Shown one piece after another: positions 1 through 9,136 of a stretch of 64,000 nt of DNA; within the stretch, counting starts at the first letter, position 1, and each line of letters begins with the position of its first letter. The translations under genes were made by a program, and so were the position numbers. The stretch covers positions 682,001 through 746,000 of the forward strand of contig CAVQBC010000008.1 in NCBI GenBank assembly GCA_963710665.1, in the 5' to 3' direction. This DNA comes from CAVQBC01 sp963710665 (GTDB taxonomy: Bacteria > Actinomycetota > Thermoleophilia > Solirubrobacterales > Solirubrobacteraceae). The notes under the pieces are model-generated. The model did not search any database. It had not been told where the DNA came from and saw only the letters and a list, made by a program, of their open reading frames with translations.

Positions 1-134
1 GCCCCGCGCGCACCGAGGACCTCTCGGAGGCGGTGGTCCACGGGGTCCTGCACCTCGCCGGCATGGACCACGAGGCCGACGACGGGGAGATGCTCGCCCT
101 GCAGGACGAGATCATGCGGCGAGCCGGGCGATGA
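1..134 (+). CDS. ybeY: YbeY endoribonuclease, C-terminal end (partial)
   Basis: Only the last 43 codons are inside the window; the gene enters from the left edge. The visible part carries the metal-binding signature HGVLHLAGMDH, the histidine cluster that defines the YbeY/UPF0054 family of single-strand-specific metal-dependent RNases acting in 16S rRNA maturation and ribosome quality control. The stop codon TGA at 132-134 overlaps the ATGATG start of era, so the two genes are translationally coupled. A ybeY-era pairing is common in bacteria, which supports both calls. Confidence 0.93.
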   Translation, partial: PARTEDLSEAVVHGVLHLAGMDHEADDGEMLALQDEIMRRAGR

Positions 135-1033
135 TGACCCGCTCGGGGTTCGTCGCGCTCGCCGGCCGGCCCAACGTCGGCAAGTCGACGCTCGTCAACG
201 CGATCGTCGGCCGCAAGGTGGCGATCGTCTCCGACAAGCCGCAGACCACGCGGCGCGCCATCCGCGGCGTGGCGACCGCGCCCGGCCGCTGGCAGCTCGT
301 GCTGACCGACCTCCCGGGCGTCCAGCGCCCGCGCGACGCGCTCACCGAGCGGATGCAGCGGCGCGTGGAGCACGAGCTGGACGACGCCGACGCCGTGCTG
401 CTCGTCCTCGACGGCGAGCAGGGGGTGGGGGGCGGGGGCGACCGCTTCATCGCCGAGTCGCTGACCGCCGCCCGCGAGCGCGGCGCTGCGCTGTCGGTGG
501 CGATCGCCGTCAACAAGGTCGACCGCCTCCGCCGCCACAACGTCGTGCCGGTGCTCCAGGCCGCCGCCGACCTCGGCCTCGACGCGGACGTCTTCCCCGT
601 GTCGGCCCGCACCGGCCACGGTGTTCCAGAGCTCGTCGAGCACCTCGCGGCCCAGCTGCCCGAGGGGCCGTTCTACTTCGGCGACGAGGAGGTCTCCGAC
701 CAGCCCGAGGAGGTGCGGCTCGCCGAGCTGGTCCGCGAGCAGGTGCTCCGCCGCACCCGCCAGGAGGTCCCGCACGCCGTCGAGGTGCAGATCGACGAGA
801 TCGAGCAGCGCCCGGGCCTCGTGGCCGTGCACGCGCTGCTGTGGGTGGAGACCGAGTCCCAGAAGGGGATCCTCATCGGCGCCGGCGGGCGCATGATCAA
901 GGCGATCGGCACCGCGGCCCGGCGCGAGCTCGAGCAGGAGCTCGGGCTGCGGGTCCACCTCGACCTGTCGGTGCGGGTGCGGCGGTCCTGGCGCGCGGAC
1001 GAGGCGCTGCTCGACCGCCTGGGGATCACTTGA
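131..1033 (+). CDS. era: GTPase Era
   Basis: Ribosome-associated GTPase needed for 16S rRNA 3'-end maturation and 30S assembly. The 300-residue product has the normal Era length. Visible motifs are the P-loop GRPNVGKST (residues 12-20), the switch II region DLPG (about 60), the guanine-specificity motif NKVD (about 128) and a C-terminal KH domain with the loop GAGGRMIK near residue 252. The start ATG at 131 overlaps the ybeY stop; a second ATG follows directly at 134 and could be used instead. Two hairpins lie just after the stop, between era and the convergent ATPase gene. Confidence 0.97.
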   Translation: MMTRSGFVALAGRPNVGKSTLVNAIVGRKVAIVSDKPQTTRRAIRGVATAPGRWQLVLTDLPGVQRPRDALTERMQRRVEHELDDADAVLLVLDGEQGVGGGGDRFIAESLTAARERGAALSVAIAVNKVDRLRRHNVVPVLQAAADLGLDADVFPVSARTGHGVPELVEHLAAQLPEGPFYFGDEEVSDQPEEVRLAELVREQVLRRTRQEVPHAVEVQIDEIEQRPGLVAVHALLWVETESQKGILIGAGGRMIKAIGTAARRELEQELGLRVHLDLSVRVRRSWRADEALLDRLGIT

Positions 1034-1037
1034 CCGC

Positions 1038-1082
1038 GGCCGGCTTCGCCGGCCTCATGGAGATCGGCTGCCGCCGATCTCC
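1038..1082. terminator. Two adjacent hairpins between convergent genes
   Basis: GGCCGGC-TTC-GCCGGCC (1038-1054) is followed by a perfect 10-bp stem GGAGATCGGC-TGCC-GCCGATCTCC (1059-1082). They fill the 61-base gap between the ends of era (+) and the ArsA-like gene (-), so they can act as a terminator in both directions. There is no clear U-tract. Confidence 0.6.
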
Positions 1083-1094
1083 AGCGGGGTCGAC

Positions 1095-2054
1095 CTATCG
1101 GCCCGGCTGCGGCTGGAACGGGCCCTTGCGCGCGAGCTCGCGCCCGAGCCGCTCGTAGGCCCACAGCCCCATCTCGCCGCCGAACAGGAACGGCAGCGTC
1201 ACCACCGGCGCGCCCGCCTCGCGGCGCAGGCGGCGCACGTGGGCGCGCTGCGCCCGGGCGCGTTCGTGCTCCTTCAGCGCGGCCGCCAGGGCGCCGCGCG
1301 CGTCCGGGTCGTGGCCGTCGGCGGACGCCGTGCGCAGCGTCTCGGCCTCGTCGTTGGTGAAGCGGTCGGGGAAGACGCCGTTGACCACGACGGTGTCGAG
1401 TCCGAGGCCGACCGCCCCGCGCAGCCGCGCGCCGAGCTCGAGCGTCTCGACGACCGGCATCTCCTCCGGGAGCGCGACCCCGACGTACCCCGTGCGCGCG
1501 GGGTCGGAGAGCATGTCGCGGACCTTGAAGGCCTGGCGGCGGACCGGCCCCACCCGCGCGATCTCGCCGAACGTGCGCGGGGTCGTGAGCATCGCGAGGC
1601 CGTGCCCCGATGCGGGCGCATCGACGATCACGAGGTCGTAGGTGCGGTTGCGGCGGTCCCAGCGCTCGAGCTGGGCGAGCTCCCACACCTTGGCGATCGT
1701 GATCAGCTCCTTGGCGCCCGGCGCGGCGGCGACGAAGTAGTGGAACGCGTGCGAGCGGGTCAGCAGGCGCAGCGCCCCGCCGCCGAGCTGGCGGCCGAGC
1801 CACTCCTCGAGCGCCGCGGAGGGATCGATGTTGATCGCCCACAGGTTGTCGGCGAGCTGGACCTCGACCTCGCGCAGCACGCCCTCGGCGCGGAACGCGC
1901 GCGACACCCGGTCCTCCTCGGCGAGCTCGCAGACGATCGTCCGGCGCCCGGCCGCCGCGGCGGCGATCCCCAGCGACGCGGCGACCGTAGTCTTGCCGAC
2001 GCCCCCCTTGCCGGTCACGTAGAGCAGGTGCCTGTCGAGCAGCGGGGGGTCCAT
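1095..2054 (-). CDS. ArsA/GET3-family ATPase
   Basis: A 319-residue P-loop ATPase of the ArsA/GET3 (deviant Walker A, SIMIBI) class. The Walker A motif GKGGVGKTT sits near residues 14-22 with the signature lysine, and LVIVDAPASGHG near residue 145 matches the Walker B/switch II region of the family. No arsenite efflux genes are nearby, so an arsenic role is not supported; actinobacterial homologues are mostly uncharacterised. The ATG at 2054 places the P-loop at the expected distance from the N terminus. Only 15 bases separate this start from the divergent synthase gene. Confidence 0.88.
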   Translation of the reverse strand: MDPPLLDRHLLYVTGKGGVGKTTVAASLGIAAAAAGRRTIVCELAEEDRVSRAFRAEGVLREVEVQLADNLWAINIDPSAALEEWLGRQLGGGALRLLTRSHAFHYFVAAAPGAKELITIAKVWELAQLERWDRRNRTYDLVIVDAPASGHGLAMLTTPRTFGEIARVGPVRRQAFKVRDMLSDPARTGYVGVALPEEMPVVETLELGARLRGAVGLGLDTVVVNGVFPDRFTNDEAETLRTASADGHDPDARGALAAALKEHERARAQRAHVRRLRREAGAPVVTLPFLFGGEMGLWAYERLGRELARKGPFQPQPGR

Positions 2055-2069
2055 CGGCGATTTGACAGC

Positions 2070-2939
2070 ATGACGGCTCGGAGGATGGACGCGGCTCTCA
2101 GGACGTCGTACGAGACGTGCCGGCGGATGCACCGGCGCCACGACCCCACCTACTACTGGGCCACGCGGGGGCTGCCGGCCGACGTCCGCCCTGCCACGCA
2201 CGCGCTGTACGGGTTCGTGCGCACCGCTGACGAGATCGTCGACGGCCCCGGCCGGGCGCCGGACCCCGGCGCCCGGCGCGCCGCGCTGGACGCGTGGGAG
2301 GCCGAGCTCGACCGCGGCCTGGCGGCCGGGCGCTCCGGGCACCCGGTGGTCGGCGCCCTGGTCGACGCCGGCACCCGCCACCGCCTGCCGCTGCGCGAGC
2401 TCAAGACCTACATGGGCTCGATGCGCATCGACTGCGCGCCGGTGCGGATCGCGAGCTGGGAGGAGCTCGAGTCCTACATGGACGGCTCGGCGGGCACGGT
2501 GGGCCGCATCATGGCCCCGCTCCTCGGCGTGCCCGACCGCCACCACGGCGACGTCGGCCGCCTCGGGCTCGCCTTCCAGCTCACGAACTTCCTCCGCGAC
2601 GTGCGCGAGGACTGGCGGCTCGACCGCATCTACCTCCCCGCCGACGAGCTCGCGGCCTTCGGCGTCGCCGAGGACGACCTCGGGCGCGCCGCCGCCTCGC
2701 CCGCGCTGCGCGCCCTCGTCACGCACGAGGCATGGCGCGCGCGAGCGCTGTTCGCGGGCGCCGAGGAGGCGGTGGCCGCCGCGCCGGCCTCAGTGCGGCC
2801 GGGCATCCGCTTCGCCTGCGCGGGCTACCGCCGCGTGCTCGATCACGTGGAGCGGGTCGACGGCGACGTGCTCGGCCACGCCGTGGGGCTGCGCGCCTGG
2901 CAGCTGCCGCGCGTGGTCGCGAGGGCCCTGCGCGGATGA
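2070..2939 (+). CDS. Phytoene/squalene synthase family protein
   Basis: A 289-residue trans-isoprenyl diphosphate synthase (head-to-head type), the family that condenses two prenyl diphosphates into phytoene or squalene. Two Asp-rich motifs are visible: DEIVD (first DxxxD) and LRDVREDWRLDRIYLP (second, with the typical RIYLP). Product identity cannot be read from sequence; crtB and hpnC/hpnD-type enzymes share these motifs. The stop overlaps the start of an FAD oxidoreductase by 4 bases, suggesting that the oxidoreductase acts on the same isoprenoid. An alternative start ATG lies at 2085. No strong ribosome binding site is seen. Confidence 0.88.
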   Translation: MTARRMDAALRTSYETCRRMHRRHDPTYYWATRGLPADVRPATHALYGFVRTADEIVDGPGRAPDPGARRAALDAWEAELDRGLAAGRSGHPVVGALVDAGTRHRLPLRELKTYMGSMRIDCAPVRIASWEELESYMDGSAGTVGRIMAPLLGVPDRHHGDVGRLGLAFQLTNFLRDVREDWRLDRIYLPADELAAFGVAEDDLGRAAASPALRALVTHEAWRARALFAGAEEAVAAAPASVRPGIRFACAGYRRVLDHVERVDGDVLGHAVGLRAWQLPRVVARALRG

Positions 2940-4039
2940 CCCGCCGCGCCACCCTGCGCGGGGCCGAGCGCACGCTCCTGCACGGGTCGCGGGCCCGTGC
3001 CGACGTGCTCGTGTGCGGCGCGAGCTTCGCCGGCCTCGCCGTCGCGCGCGAGCTGGCGGGCGGCGGCGCCGACGTGCTGGTGGTCGACCGCTACGAGATC
3101 GGCGAGCGCGCCACCTCGGCGTGCGCGGCGCCCACCGAGTGGCTCGTGGCGATGGGCGCCGAGCGCGCGATCCGCCAGGAGCTGCCCTGCATGACCTACC
3201 ACACGCCGCACGGCTCGGTCCGCCACCGGCTCCCGTGGAGCTGGTCGTCGTTCGACTACCGCGAGCTCTGCGGCGCGCTGTGGGCGCAGTGCGGCGACGC
3301 CCGCTTCGAGATCGCCAAGGTCGACGCGCGCAGCGCGGAGGTCGTGCACACCGACCGCGGGGACCTGACCGCGCCGCTGATCGTCGACGCGCTCGGATGG
3401 CGGCGCGTGCTGGCGCCCGGGCCCAACGTCCAGCCGCCGGACGCGCGGATCTCCCGCGGCCTCGAGGTGCATCCCGACATGCCCCCGCCGGCCGCGGGCG
3501 ACCTCGAGGTGTGGGTCGACCGCTCGCTCGTGCGCCGCGGCTACGCGTGGTCGGTGCCCGCCGGGGCCGAGCAGCGCGTGGGGGTGGGGTCCTACGAGCC
3601 GCGAGACCACGTCCGCGCGCCCACCGCCGCCATCGCCGAGCGGCTGGGGCGCCCCGCCGTGCGCCACCAGGGCAACTGGTTCCCACATCAGCTGCGGGCG
3701 GCCACGGAGGACGGGGTGTTCTTCGTGGGCGACAGCGCCGGCCACTGCTTCCCGCTCTCGGGGGAGGGGATCCGCACCGCGTTCTACTTCGGCATCGCCT
3801 GCGGGCGCGAGCTGCGCGCGGTGCTGGCCGGCGAGCGCACCCGCGCCGCGGCCCTGGCCGGCTACGACGCCTTCTCGCGCTCGCACCGGCCCGCCTTCGC
3901 CTGGGCGCTGGCGCTCCAGCGCGTCGTCCCCGCGCTCCCGCCGCGCGCCCTGACCGCGCTGCTCGCGCTGATGGGCCGCCGCCGGCTCTCCGACCGCGCC
4001 TACGGCTGGTACCTGCGCCAGGCCGCCCCCGGGCGATGA
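2936..4039 (+). CDS. FAD-dependent oxidoreductase, geranylgeranyl-reductase-like
   Basis: A 367-residue flavoprotein. The N-terminal dinucleotide-binding region reads CGASFAGLAVAREL and then VLVVDRYEIGERATS; the FAD-ribityl motif near residue 265 reads GDSAGHCFPLSGEGIRTAF. These features match the NAD(P)/FAD-dependent oxidoreductase superfamily that includes geranylgeranyl reductases and halogenase-like enzymes. It sits between a prenyl synthase and a MarR gene with 4-base overlaps on both sides, so an isoprenoid substrate is inferred. A close paralogue is encoded at 56997-58151. Confidence 0.85.
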   Translation: MTRRATLRGAERTLLHGSRARADVLVCGASFAGLAVARELAGGGADVLVVDRYEIGERATSACAAPTEWLVAMGAERAIRQELPCMTYHTPHGSVRHRLPWSWSSFDYRELCGALWAQCGDARFEIAKVDARSAEVVHTDRGDLTAPLIVDALGWRRVLAPGPNVQPPDARISRGLEVHPDMPPPAAGDLEVWVDRSLVRRGYAWSVPAGAEQRVGVGSYEPRDHVRAPTAAIAERLGRPAVRHQGNWFPHQLRAATEDGVFFVGDSAGHCFPLSGEGIRTAFYFGIACGRELRAVLAGERTRAAALAGYDAFSRSHRPAFAWALALQRVVPALPPRALTALLALMGRRRLSDRAYGWYLRQAAPGR

Positions 4040-4488
4040 CGGCGCGGCGCGATCACGAGGCGGCGTTCGACCGGGTGATCGAGCTCGCCCTGGTGCTCAA
4101 CGAGGACATGAGCCACGGGCTCGGCGCCCTCGGGCTGACGCGGTCGCGGACGGAGGTGCTGTGGGTCCTGCACCACCGGGGCCCGTCGACCCAGCGGACC
4201 CTCGCCGACGCCATGGGCGTCAGCGCCCGCAACGTCACCGGGCTCGTCGACGCGCTCGTCGCGACCGGCTTCGTGACCCGCGAGCCGCATCCGACCGATC
4301 GCCGGGCGGCCCTCGTCACGCTCACCGAGCACGGGGAGCGGACCACGGCGGTGCTCGCCCGCGATTACGCGGAGCTCGCCCGCGCGCTGTTCGCGGACAT
4401 GCCCGCCGAGCGCTTCGAGTGCTTCGTGGCGGGCCTCGAGCGGGTGCTCGCGGAGCTGCGGGAGCGGGTCGCCGCGGCTAGGGGATGA
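4036..4488 (+). CDS. MarR-family transcriptional regulator
   Basis: A 150-residue winged-helix protein. The helix-turn-helix region (STQRTLADAMGVSARNVTGL, about residues 54-73) and the wing (TREPHPTDRRAALVTLTEHG) are typical of MarR, including the conserved DRR. It is the last gene of the synthase-oxidoreductase operon (4-base overlap) and probably controls that operon or the convergent dehydrogenase; no dyad operator is obvious. Its 3' end overlaps the convergent dehydrogenase gene by 11 bases. Confidence 0.93.
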   Translation: MTARRDHEAAFDRVIELALVLNEDMSHGLGALGLTRSRTEVLWVLHHRGPSTQRTLADAMGVSARNVTGLVDALVATGFVTREPHPTDRRAALVTLTEHGERTTAVLARDYAELARALFADMPAERFECFVAGLERVLAELRERVAAARG

Positions 4489-5422
4489 TCGCGAGCTTGC
4501 ACCCGGGGGCCGACGCCTGGCGCTCCCAGGCCTGCGGGACGTCCTCGAGCGGCACGCGCTCGACCTCGGCGGTCAGCTCGCCGGCGGAGGCCAGGCGCGC
4601 CATGCGCTCGTACGCGGCGCGCCGGACGTCCAGCGGGACCGCGAAGTTGGTGTGGCCGATGATCGAGAGCGGCGTGCCGCGGATCGCCGCGGAGGTCAGC
4701 GTCGCCTCGGGGGCCGCGGACTGGCCGAGCTGGACCAGGCGGCCGTAGGGCTTCAGCGCGGCCAGCGCGGCGATCGCGGGCGTGCCCCACAGCGGGTCGA
4801 ACACGAGGTCGACGTCGCCGCCGGCCGCCTCGCGGAAGGCGTCGGCGAGACGGTCGGCATCGTCGCCGGAGATCGCGACGGTGGCGTCCGCGCCGTACTC
4901 GGAGGCGCGGCGCAGGCCCTCCTCGCTGCGGGCGGCGGCGACCACGTGCCCGGCCCCCAGCAGCCGCGCGGCCTGCACGGCGATCTGCCCGACCGGGCCG
5001 CTCGCGCCGAGGATCAGCACGGTCTCGCCGGCCTTGAGCTCGCCCCGCCACTTGAGGGCCAGCCAGGCGGCGAGGCCGGCGATCCCGAACGCGGTCGCCA
5101 GCGCGGGATCGAGGTCGCGGGGAACGCTGAACGCCTCCTCGGGACGGATCAGCGCGCGCTCCGCGAAGGAGCCGTGGGGCGCTACCGTCTTGCCGAAGTA
5201 CACGTGCGAGCCGTCCGGCATCCGCCCGACGCCCTCGCTCCCGACGACGTAGGGGAGCTCGGGGCTGCCGGAGTAGAAGCGGCCGGTGGCGATCGACCGG
5301 TCGACCGGGTTCAGGCCGGCCGCGAGCACCTCGACGACCGCCTGCCCCTCGCCCGCCTCGGGCTCCGGGAAGTCGCCGAGCTCGGGGACGCCGCCGTACT
5401 CTCGGAGGATCGCGGCCCGCAT
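4478..5422 (-). CDS. Zinc-type alcohol dehydrogenase-like / quinone oxidoreductase
   Basis: A 314-residue medium-chain dehydrogenase/reductase (MDR). It starts MRAAILREYGG, carries the GroES-like region (AGLNPVDRS) and a Rossmann fold with LILGASGPVGQIAVQAARL near residue 150. The catalytic and structural zinc-ligand cysteines of true alcohol dehydrogenases are absent, which fits the NADPH:quinone oxidoreductase branch. The ATG at 5422 gives the usual family N terminus. It is divergent from hisIE (28-base gap) and converges on the MarR gene. Confidence 0.9.
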   Translation of the reverse strand: MRAAILREYGGVPELGDFPEPEAGEGQAVVEVLAAGLNPVDRSIATGRFYSGSPELPYVVGSEGVGRMPDGSHVYFGKTVAPHGSFAERALIRPEEAFSVPRDLDPALATAFGIAGLAAWLALKWRGELKAGETVLILGASGPVGQIAVQAARLLGAGHVVAAARSEEGLRRASEYGADATVAISGDDADRLADAFREAAGGDVDLVFDPLWGTPAIAALAALKPYGRLVQLGQSAAPEATLTSAAIRGTPLSIIGHTNFAVPLDVRRAAYERMARLASAGELTAEVERVPLEDVPQAWERQASAPGCKLAIIP

Positions 5423-5434
5423 TCGCGCGCAGCC

Positions 5435-5440
5435 TACAAT
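5435..5440 (+). promoter_or_regulatory. Candidate -10 box for hisIE
   Basis: TACAAT lies 10 bases before the hisIE ATG in a 28-base divergent gap. This matches the TANNNT-short-gap-start pattern seen at many genes here and predicts a leaderless or nearly leaderless mRNA. Confidence 0.5.
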
Positions 5441-5450
5441 CCCGCGTCCC

Positions 5451-6068
5451 ATGCCCGAGCCCGACGCCACCGAGATCGCCTTCGACGAGCGCGGCCTCGT
5501 GCCATGTGTCGTCCAGGACTGGGAGAGCGGGGAGGTCCTCACGCTCGCCTACATGAACGCCGAGGCGCTGGCGCGCACGCGCGAGAGCGGCGAGCTGCAC
5601 CTGTGGAGCCGCTCGCGGCAGGAGCTGTGGCACAAGGGCGCCACCTCGGGCAACACGCAGGCGGTGCGCGCCCTGCGCTACGACTGCGACACGGACGCCG
5701 TGCTCGCTCTGGTCGTCCCGGCCGGGCCGGCGTGCCACACCGGCGAGCGCACCTGCTTCCACCAGGGGTCGCTCGAGCCGCGCGCGCCGCACGAGGCGCT
5801 GCCGATCCTCGAGCGCACCCTCGCCTCGCGCGCCGCCGAGCGTCCCGAGGGCTCCTACACCGCCGCGCTGCTCGCCGACCCGCCGCACATCGGCGCGAAG
5901 GTCCAGGAGGAGGCCGAGGAGGTGGCGCGCGCCGCCCGCGAGGAGACCGACGAGCGGGTGGCCGAGGAGGCCGCCGACGTGCTCTACCACCTCGCCGTCC
6001 TGCTGCGCTCGCGCGGGCTCAGCCTCGCCGACGCCGCCGGCGTGCTCGACGACCGCCGCGGCGGCTGA
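5451..6068 (+). CDS. hisIE: Bifunctional phosphoribosyl-AMP cyclohydrolase / phosphoribosyl-ATP pyrophosphatase
   Basis: A 205-residue fusion catalysing histidine biosynthesis steps 2 and 3. The HisI domain (residues 1-105) has LTLAYMN, LWSRSRQELWHKGATSGN and the metal-binding cysteines in YDCDTDA and GPACHTGERTCF. The HisE domain (about 115-205) has the acidic helix QEEAEEVARAAREE and EAADVLYHLAVLL. The order is HisI then HisE, as in enteric bacteria. It precedes trpE with TGATG overlap, so histidine and tryptophan genes are co-transcribed; both pathways use PRPP. Confidence 0.96.
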   Translation: MPEPDATEIAFDERGLVPCVVQDWESGEVLTLAYMNAEALARTRESGELHLWSRSRQELWHKGATSGNTQAVRALRYDCDTDAVLALVVPAGPACHTGERTCFHQGSLEPRAPHEALPILERTLASRAAERPEGSYTAALLADPPHIGAKVQEEAEEVARAAREETDERVAEEAADVLYHLAVLLRSRGLSLADAAGVLDDRRGG

Positions 6069-7527
6069 TGGCCCAGGCCGCCGCGACGGAGACCACGCTC
6101 GAGGCGGTGCGCGCGCTCGCGCGCGAGTACAACCTGGTGCCGGTCTGCGAGACGTTCGTGGAGGACTGCGAGACGCCGGTGTCCGCGTTCCTCAAGCTGC
6201 GCGGGGCGGGGCCGGCGTTCCTCCTCGAGTCCGCCGAGCAGGGCCAGCGCGTCGGCCGCTGGTCGTTCATCGGCTACCGGCCGCGCGGCGTGCTGCGCTG
6301 GTCGCTGGCCGAGGGCGGCGATCCCTACGAGCGCGCCGCCGCCGAGGTCTCGCGCCACCGCCAGGCGCCGCTGCCGTCCGATGGCGCGCTGCCGCCGTTC
6401 TCGGGGGGCGCGGTCGGCTTCTTCGGCTACGACTGCGTGCGCGCGGTCGAGCCGCTGGGCGAGCCGAACCCCGACGAGCTGGGGCTCCCCGACATGGCCC
6501 TGATGCTCACCGACGTGCTCGTGGCCTTCGACCACCTCCGCCACACGGTCACCGTGCTGGCCAACGCCTACGTCGACGACCACCATCACGTCGAGGCCGC
6601 CTACGCGGAGGCGCGCGCGGCGATCGCCGAGGTCCGCGCGAAGCTCGCCGGCCCGCTCCCGCGCGCGTCGTCCCCACCGCGCGAGCCGCCGCGCTTCGAG
6701 CCGAACATGAGCCGCGAGCGCTTCGAGGCGATGGTGGCGCGGATCGTCGAGTACGTGCACGCGGGCGACGCGTTCCAGGTCGTCCCGTCGCAGCGCTGGT
6801 CGGCGCCGGTGGGCGTGGAGCCGTTCTCGATCTACCGCGGGCTGCGAGCGGTGAACCCCTCGCCCTACATGTACTTCCTGGACTTCGAGGACTTCCAGGT
6901 GGTGGGCGCCTCGCCCGAGCCGCTGCTGACCGTCACCGGGCGCCGCGTCACCACGCGGCCGATCGCGGGCACGCGGCCGCGGGGCGCGAGCGTCGACGAG
7001 GACCGCGCGATCGCCGACGACCTGCTCGCCGACGAGAAGGAGCGCGCCGAGCACGTGATGCTGGTCGACCTCGGCCGCAACGACCTCGGCCGCGTGTGCG
7101 AGTACGGCTCCGTGGAGGTCGAGACGTTCATGAGCGTCGAGACCTACTCGCACGTGATCCACATCGTCTCGTCGGTGGCCGGGCGGCTGCGCGAGGGCGT
7201 CGAGCCGGTCGCCGCGCTGCGCTCGGTGTTGCCGGGCGGCACGCTCTCGGGCGCGCCGAAGGTCCGCGCGATGCAGATCATCGACGAGCTCGAGCCGGTC
7301 AAGCGCGGGGCCTACGGCGGCGCGGTCGGCTACCTCTCCTACACCGGCGAGCTCGACACCTGCATCTGCATCCGGACCGTGGTCGTGCGCGACGGCATCG
7401 CCCACATCCAGGCCGGCGGGGGCACGGTGGCCGACGCGCGGCCCGACTACGAGTACGAGGAGTCGCGCGCCAAGGCCCGCGGCGTCGTGCAGGCCATCGA
7501 GCTCGCCGCCGAGCAGCGCGACTGGCC

Positions 7528-7531
<4 letters not shown>
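6068..7531 (+). CDS. trpE: Anthranilate synthase component I
   Basis: A 487-residue chorismate-using enzyme that, with TrpG, makes anthranilate. The C-terminal chorismate-binding domain shows TRPIAGTRPRG, DEKERAEHVMLVDLGRNDLGR, PGGTLSGAPKVRAMQIIDELE and AYGGAVGYLSY, all standard. The N-terminal half includes LLESAEQGQRVGRWSFIG, corresponding to the tryptophan feedback site region (LLES). The start ATG overlaps the hisIE stop by one base and the stop overlaps trpG by 4 bases. No attenuator or leader peptide is seen upstream. Confidence 0.97.
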
Positions 7532-8088
<557 letters not shown>

Positions 8089-8101
8089 CTTTCTCCCGCC
8101 C

Positions 8102-9136
8102 GTGCCCAACCCCGTCCTCACCGAGGCGATCGACACCCTCGCCTCCAATCGCGACCTCTCGGCCGAGCAGGCCGCCCATGTCCTCGCCGAGATCATGGCC
8201 GGCAACGCGTCGGAGACGCAGACCGCCGCCGTGCTCGTCGCCCTGCGCACGAAGGGGGAGACGGTCGACGAGCTGGTCGGCCTCGCGCTCACGATGCGGC
8301 GGCTGGCCACGCCGGTCGAGGTGGGGCGCGACGACCTGCTCGACACCGCGGGAACCGGCGGCGGCCGGCCGACCTTCAACGTCTCGACCACCGCCGCGCT
8401 GATCGCCGCGGGCGCCGGGTGCGCCGTCGCCAAGCACGGCAACCGCTCCGCCACGGGCCTGTCGGGCTCCGCGGACCTCCTCGAGGCGCTCGGGGTGCGC
8501 ATCGACCTCGACCCGCCGGCCGTCGCGCGCTGCATCACCGAGGCGGGCTTCGGCTTCATGTTCGCCCCGGCCCACCACGGGGCGACCCGCTGGGTGATCC
8601 CGGTGCGCAAGGAGCTCGCGGTGCGCACGATCTTCAACTTCCTCGGCCCGCTCACCAATCCGGCGGGGGCGACGCGCCAGCTCATCGGGGTCTCCGACCC
8701 CCGCTTCCTGGACACGATCGCGGCCGCGCTGGCGCGCCTTGGCGCGCGCAGGGCGCTGGTAGTGTCCAGTCACGACGGACTGGACGAGATGAGCACGTCG
8801 GGCACCACGCGGGTCGTCGAGGTCGGAGGCGCCGAGCTGCGCAGCTATGAGATCTCACCGGAGGACGTGGGGCTCGCTCGAGCATCCGTCGACGAGGTGG
8901 CCGGCGGGCTCCCGGAGGCCAACGCGGCCGTCGCCCGCGCGATCTTCGCCGGCGAGCGCGGCGCGCCGCGTGACCTGGCGGTGCTCAACGGCGGGGCGGC
9001 GATCTACGTCGGCGGGCGCGCCGAGAGCCTCGAGGCGGGGGTGCGCGCGGCCGAGCAGGCGGTGGACAGCGGCGCTGCCGCCGCCGCGCTCGATCGCCTG
9101 GTCGCGTTGAGCGGGGAGCTGGCGCCACCCCGATGA
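8102..9136 (+). CDS. trpD: Anthranilate phosphoribosyltransferase
   Basis: A 344-residue enzyme transferring phosphoribose from PRPP to anthranilate. The glycine-rich PRPP loop DTAGTGGGRPTFNVST (near residue 80) and KHGNRSATGLSGSADLLEALG (near 110) are diagnostic; an anthranilate-site arginine and HHGATRWVIPVRKELAVRTIFNFLGPLTNP follow. The GTG start is 13 bases after trpG; TAGCTT at 8086-8091 (overlapping the trpG stop) could be a weak internal -10. The stop overlaps trpC by 4 bases. Confidence 0.96.
   Translation: MPNPVLTEAIDTLASNRDLSAEQAAHVLAEIMAGNASETQTAAVLVALRTKGETVDELVGLALTMRRLATPVEVGRDDLLDTAGTGGGRPTFNVSTTAALIAAGAGCAVAKHGNRSATGLSGSADLLEALGVRIDLDPPAVARCITEAGFGFMFAPAHHGATRWVIPVRKELAVRTIFNFLGPLTNPAGATRQLIGVSDPRFLDTIAAALARLGARRALVVSSHDGLDEMSTSGTTRVVEVGGAELRSYEISPEDVGLARASVDEVAGGLPEANAAVARAIFAGERGAPRDLAVLNGGAAIYVGGRAESLEAGVRAAEQAVDSGAAAAALDRLVALSGELAPPR

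Noticed and set aside
1095..2054. Arsenic resistance function for the ArsA-like ATPase
   Set aside because: No arsB, arsR or arsC neighbours and the protein has a single ATPase unit; a GET3-like or unknown role is equally likely.
2062..2067. A perfect TTGACA between the divergent ArsA-like and synthase genes
   Set aside because: No -10 box lies 16-19 bases downstream, and the hexamer is just before the synthase start codon, so it cannot serve that gene.
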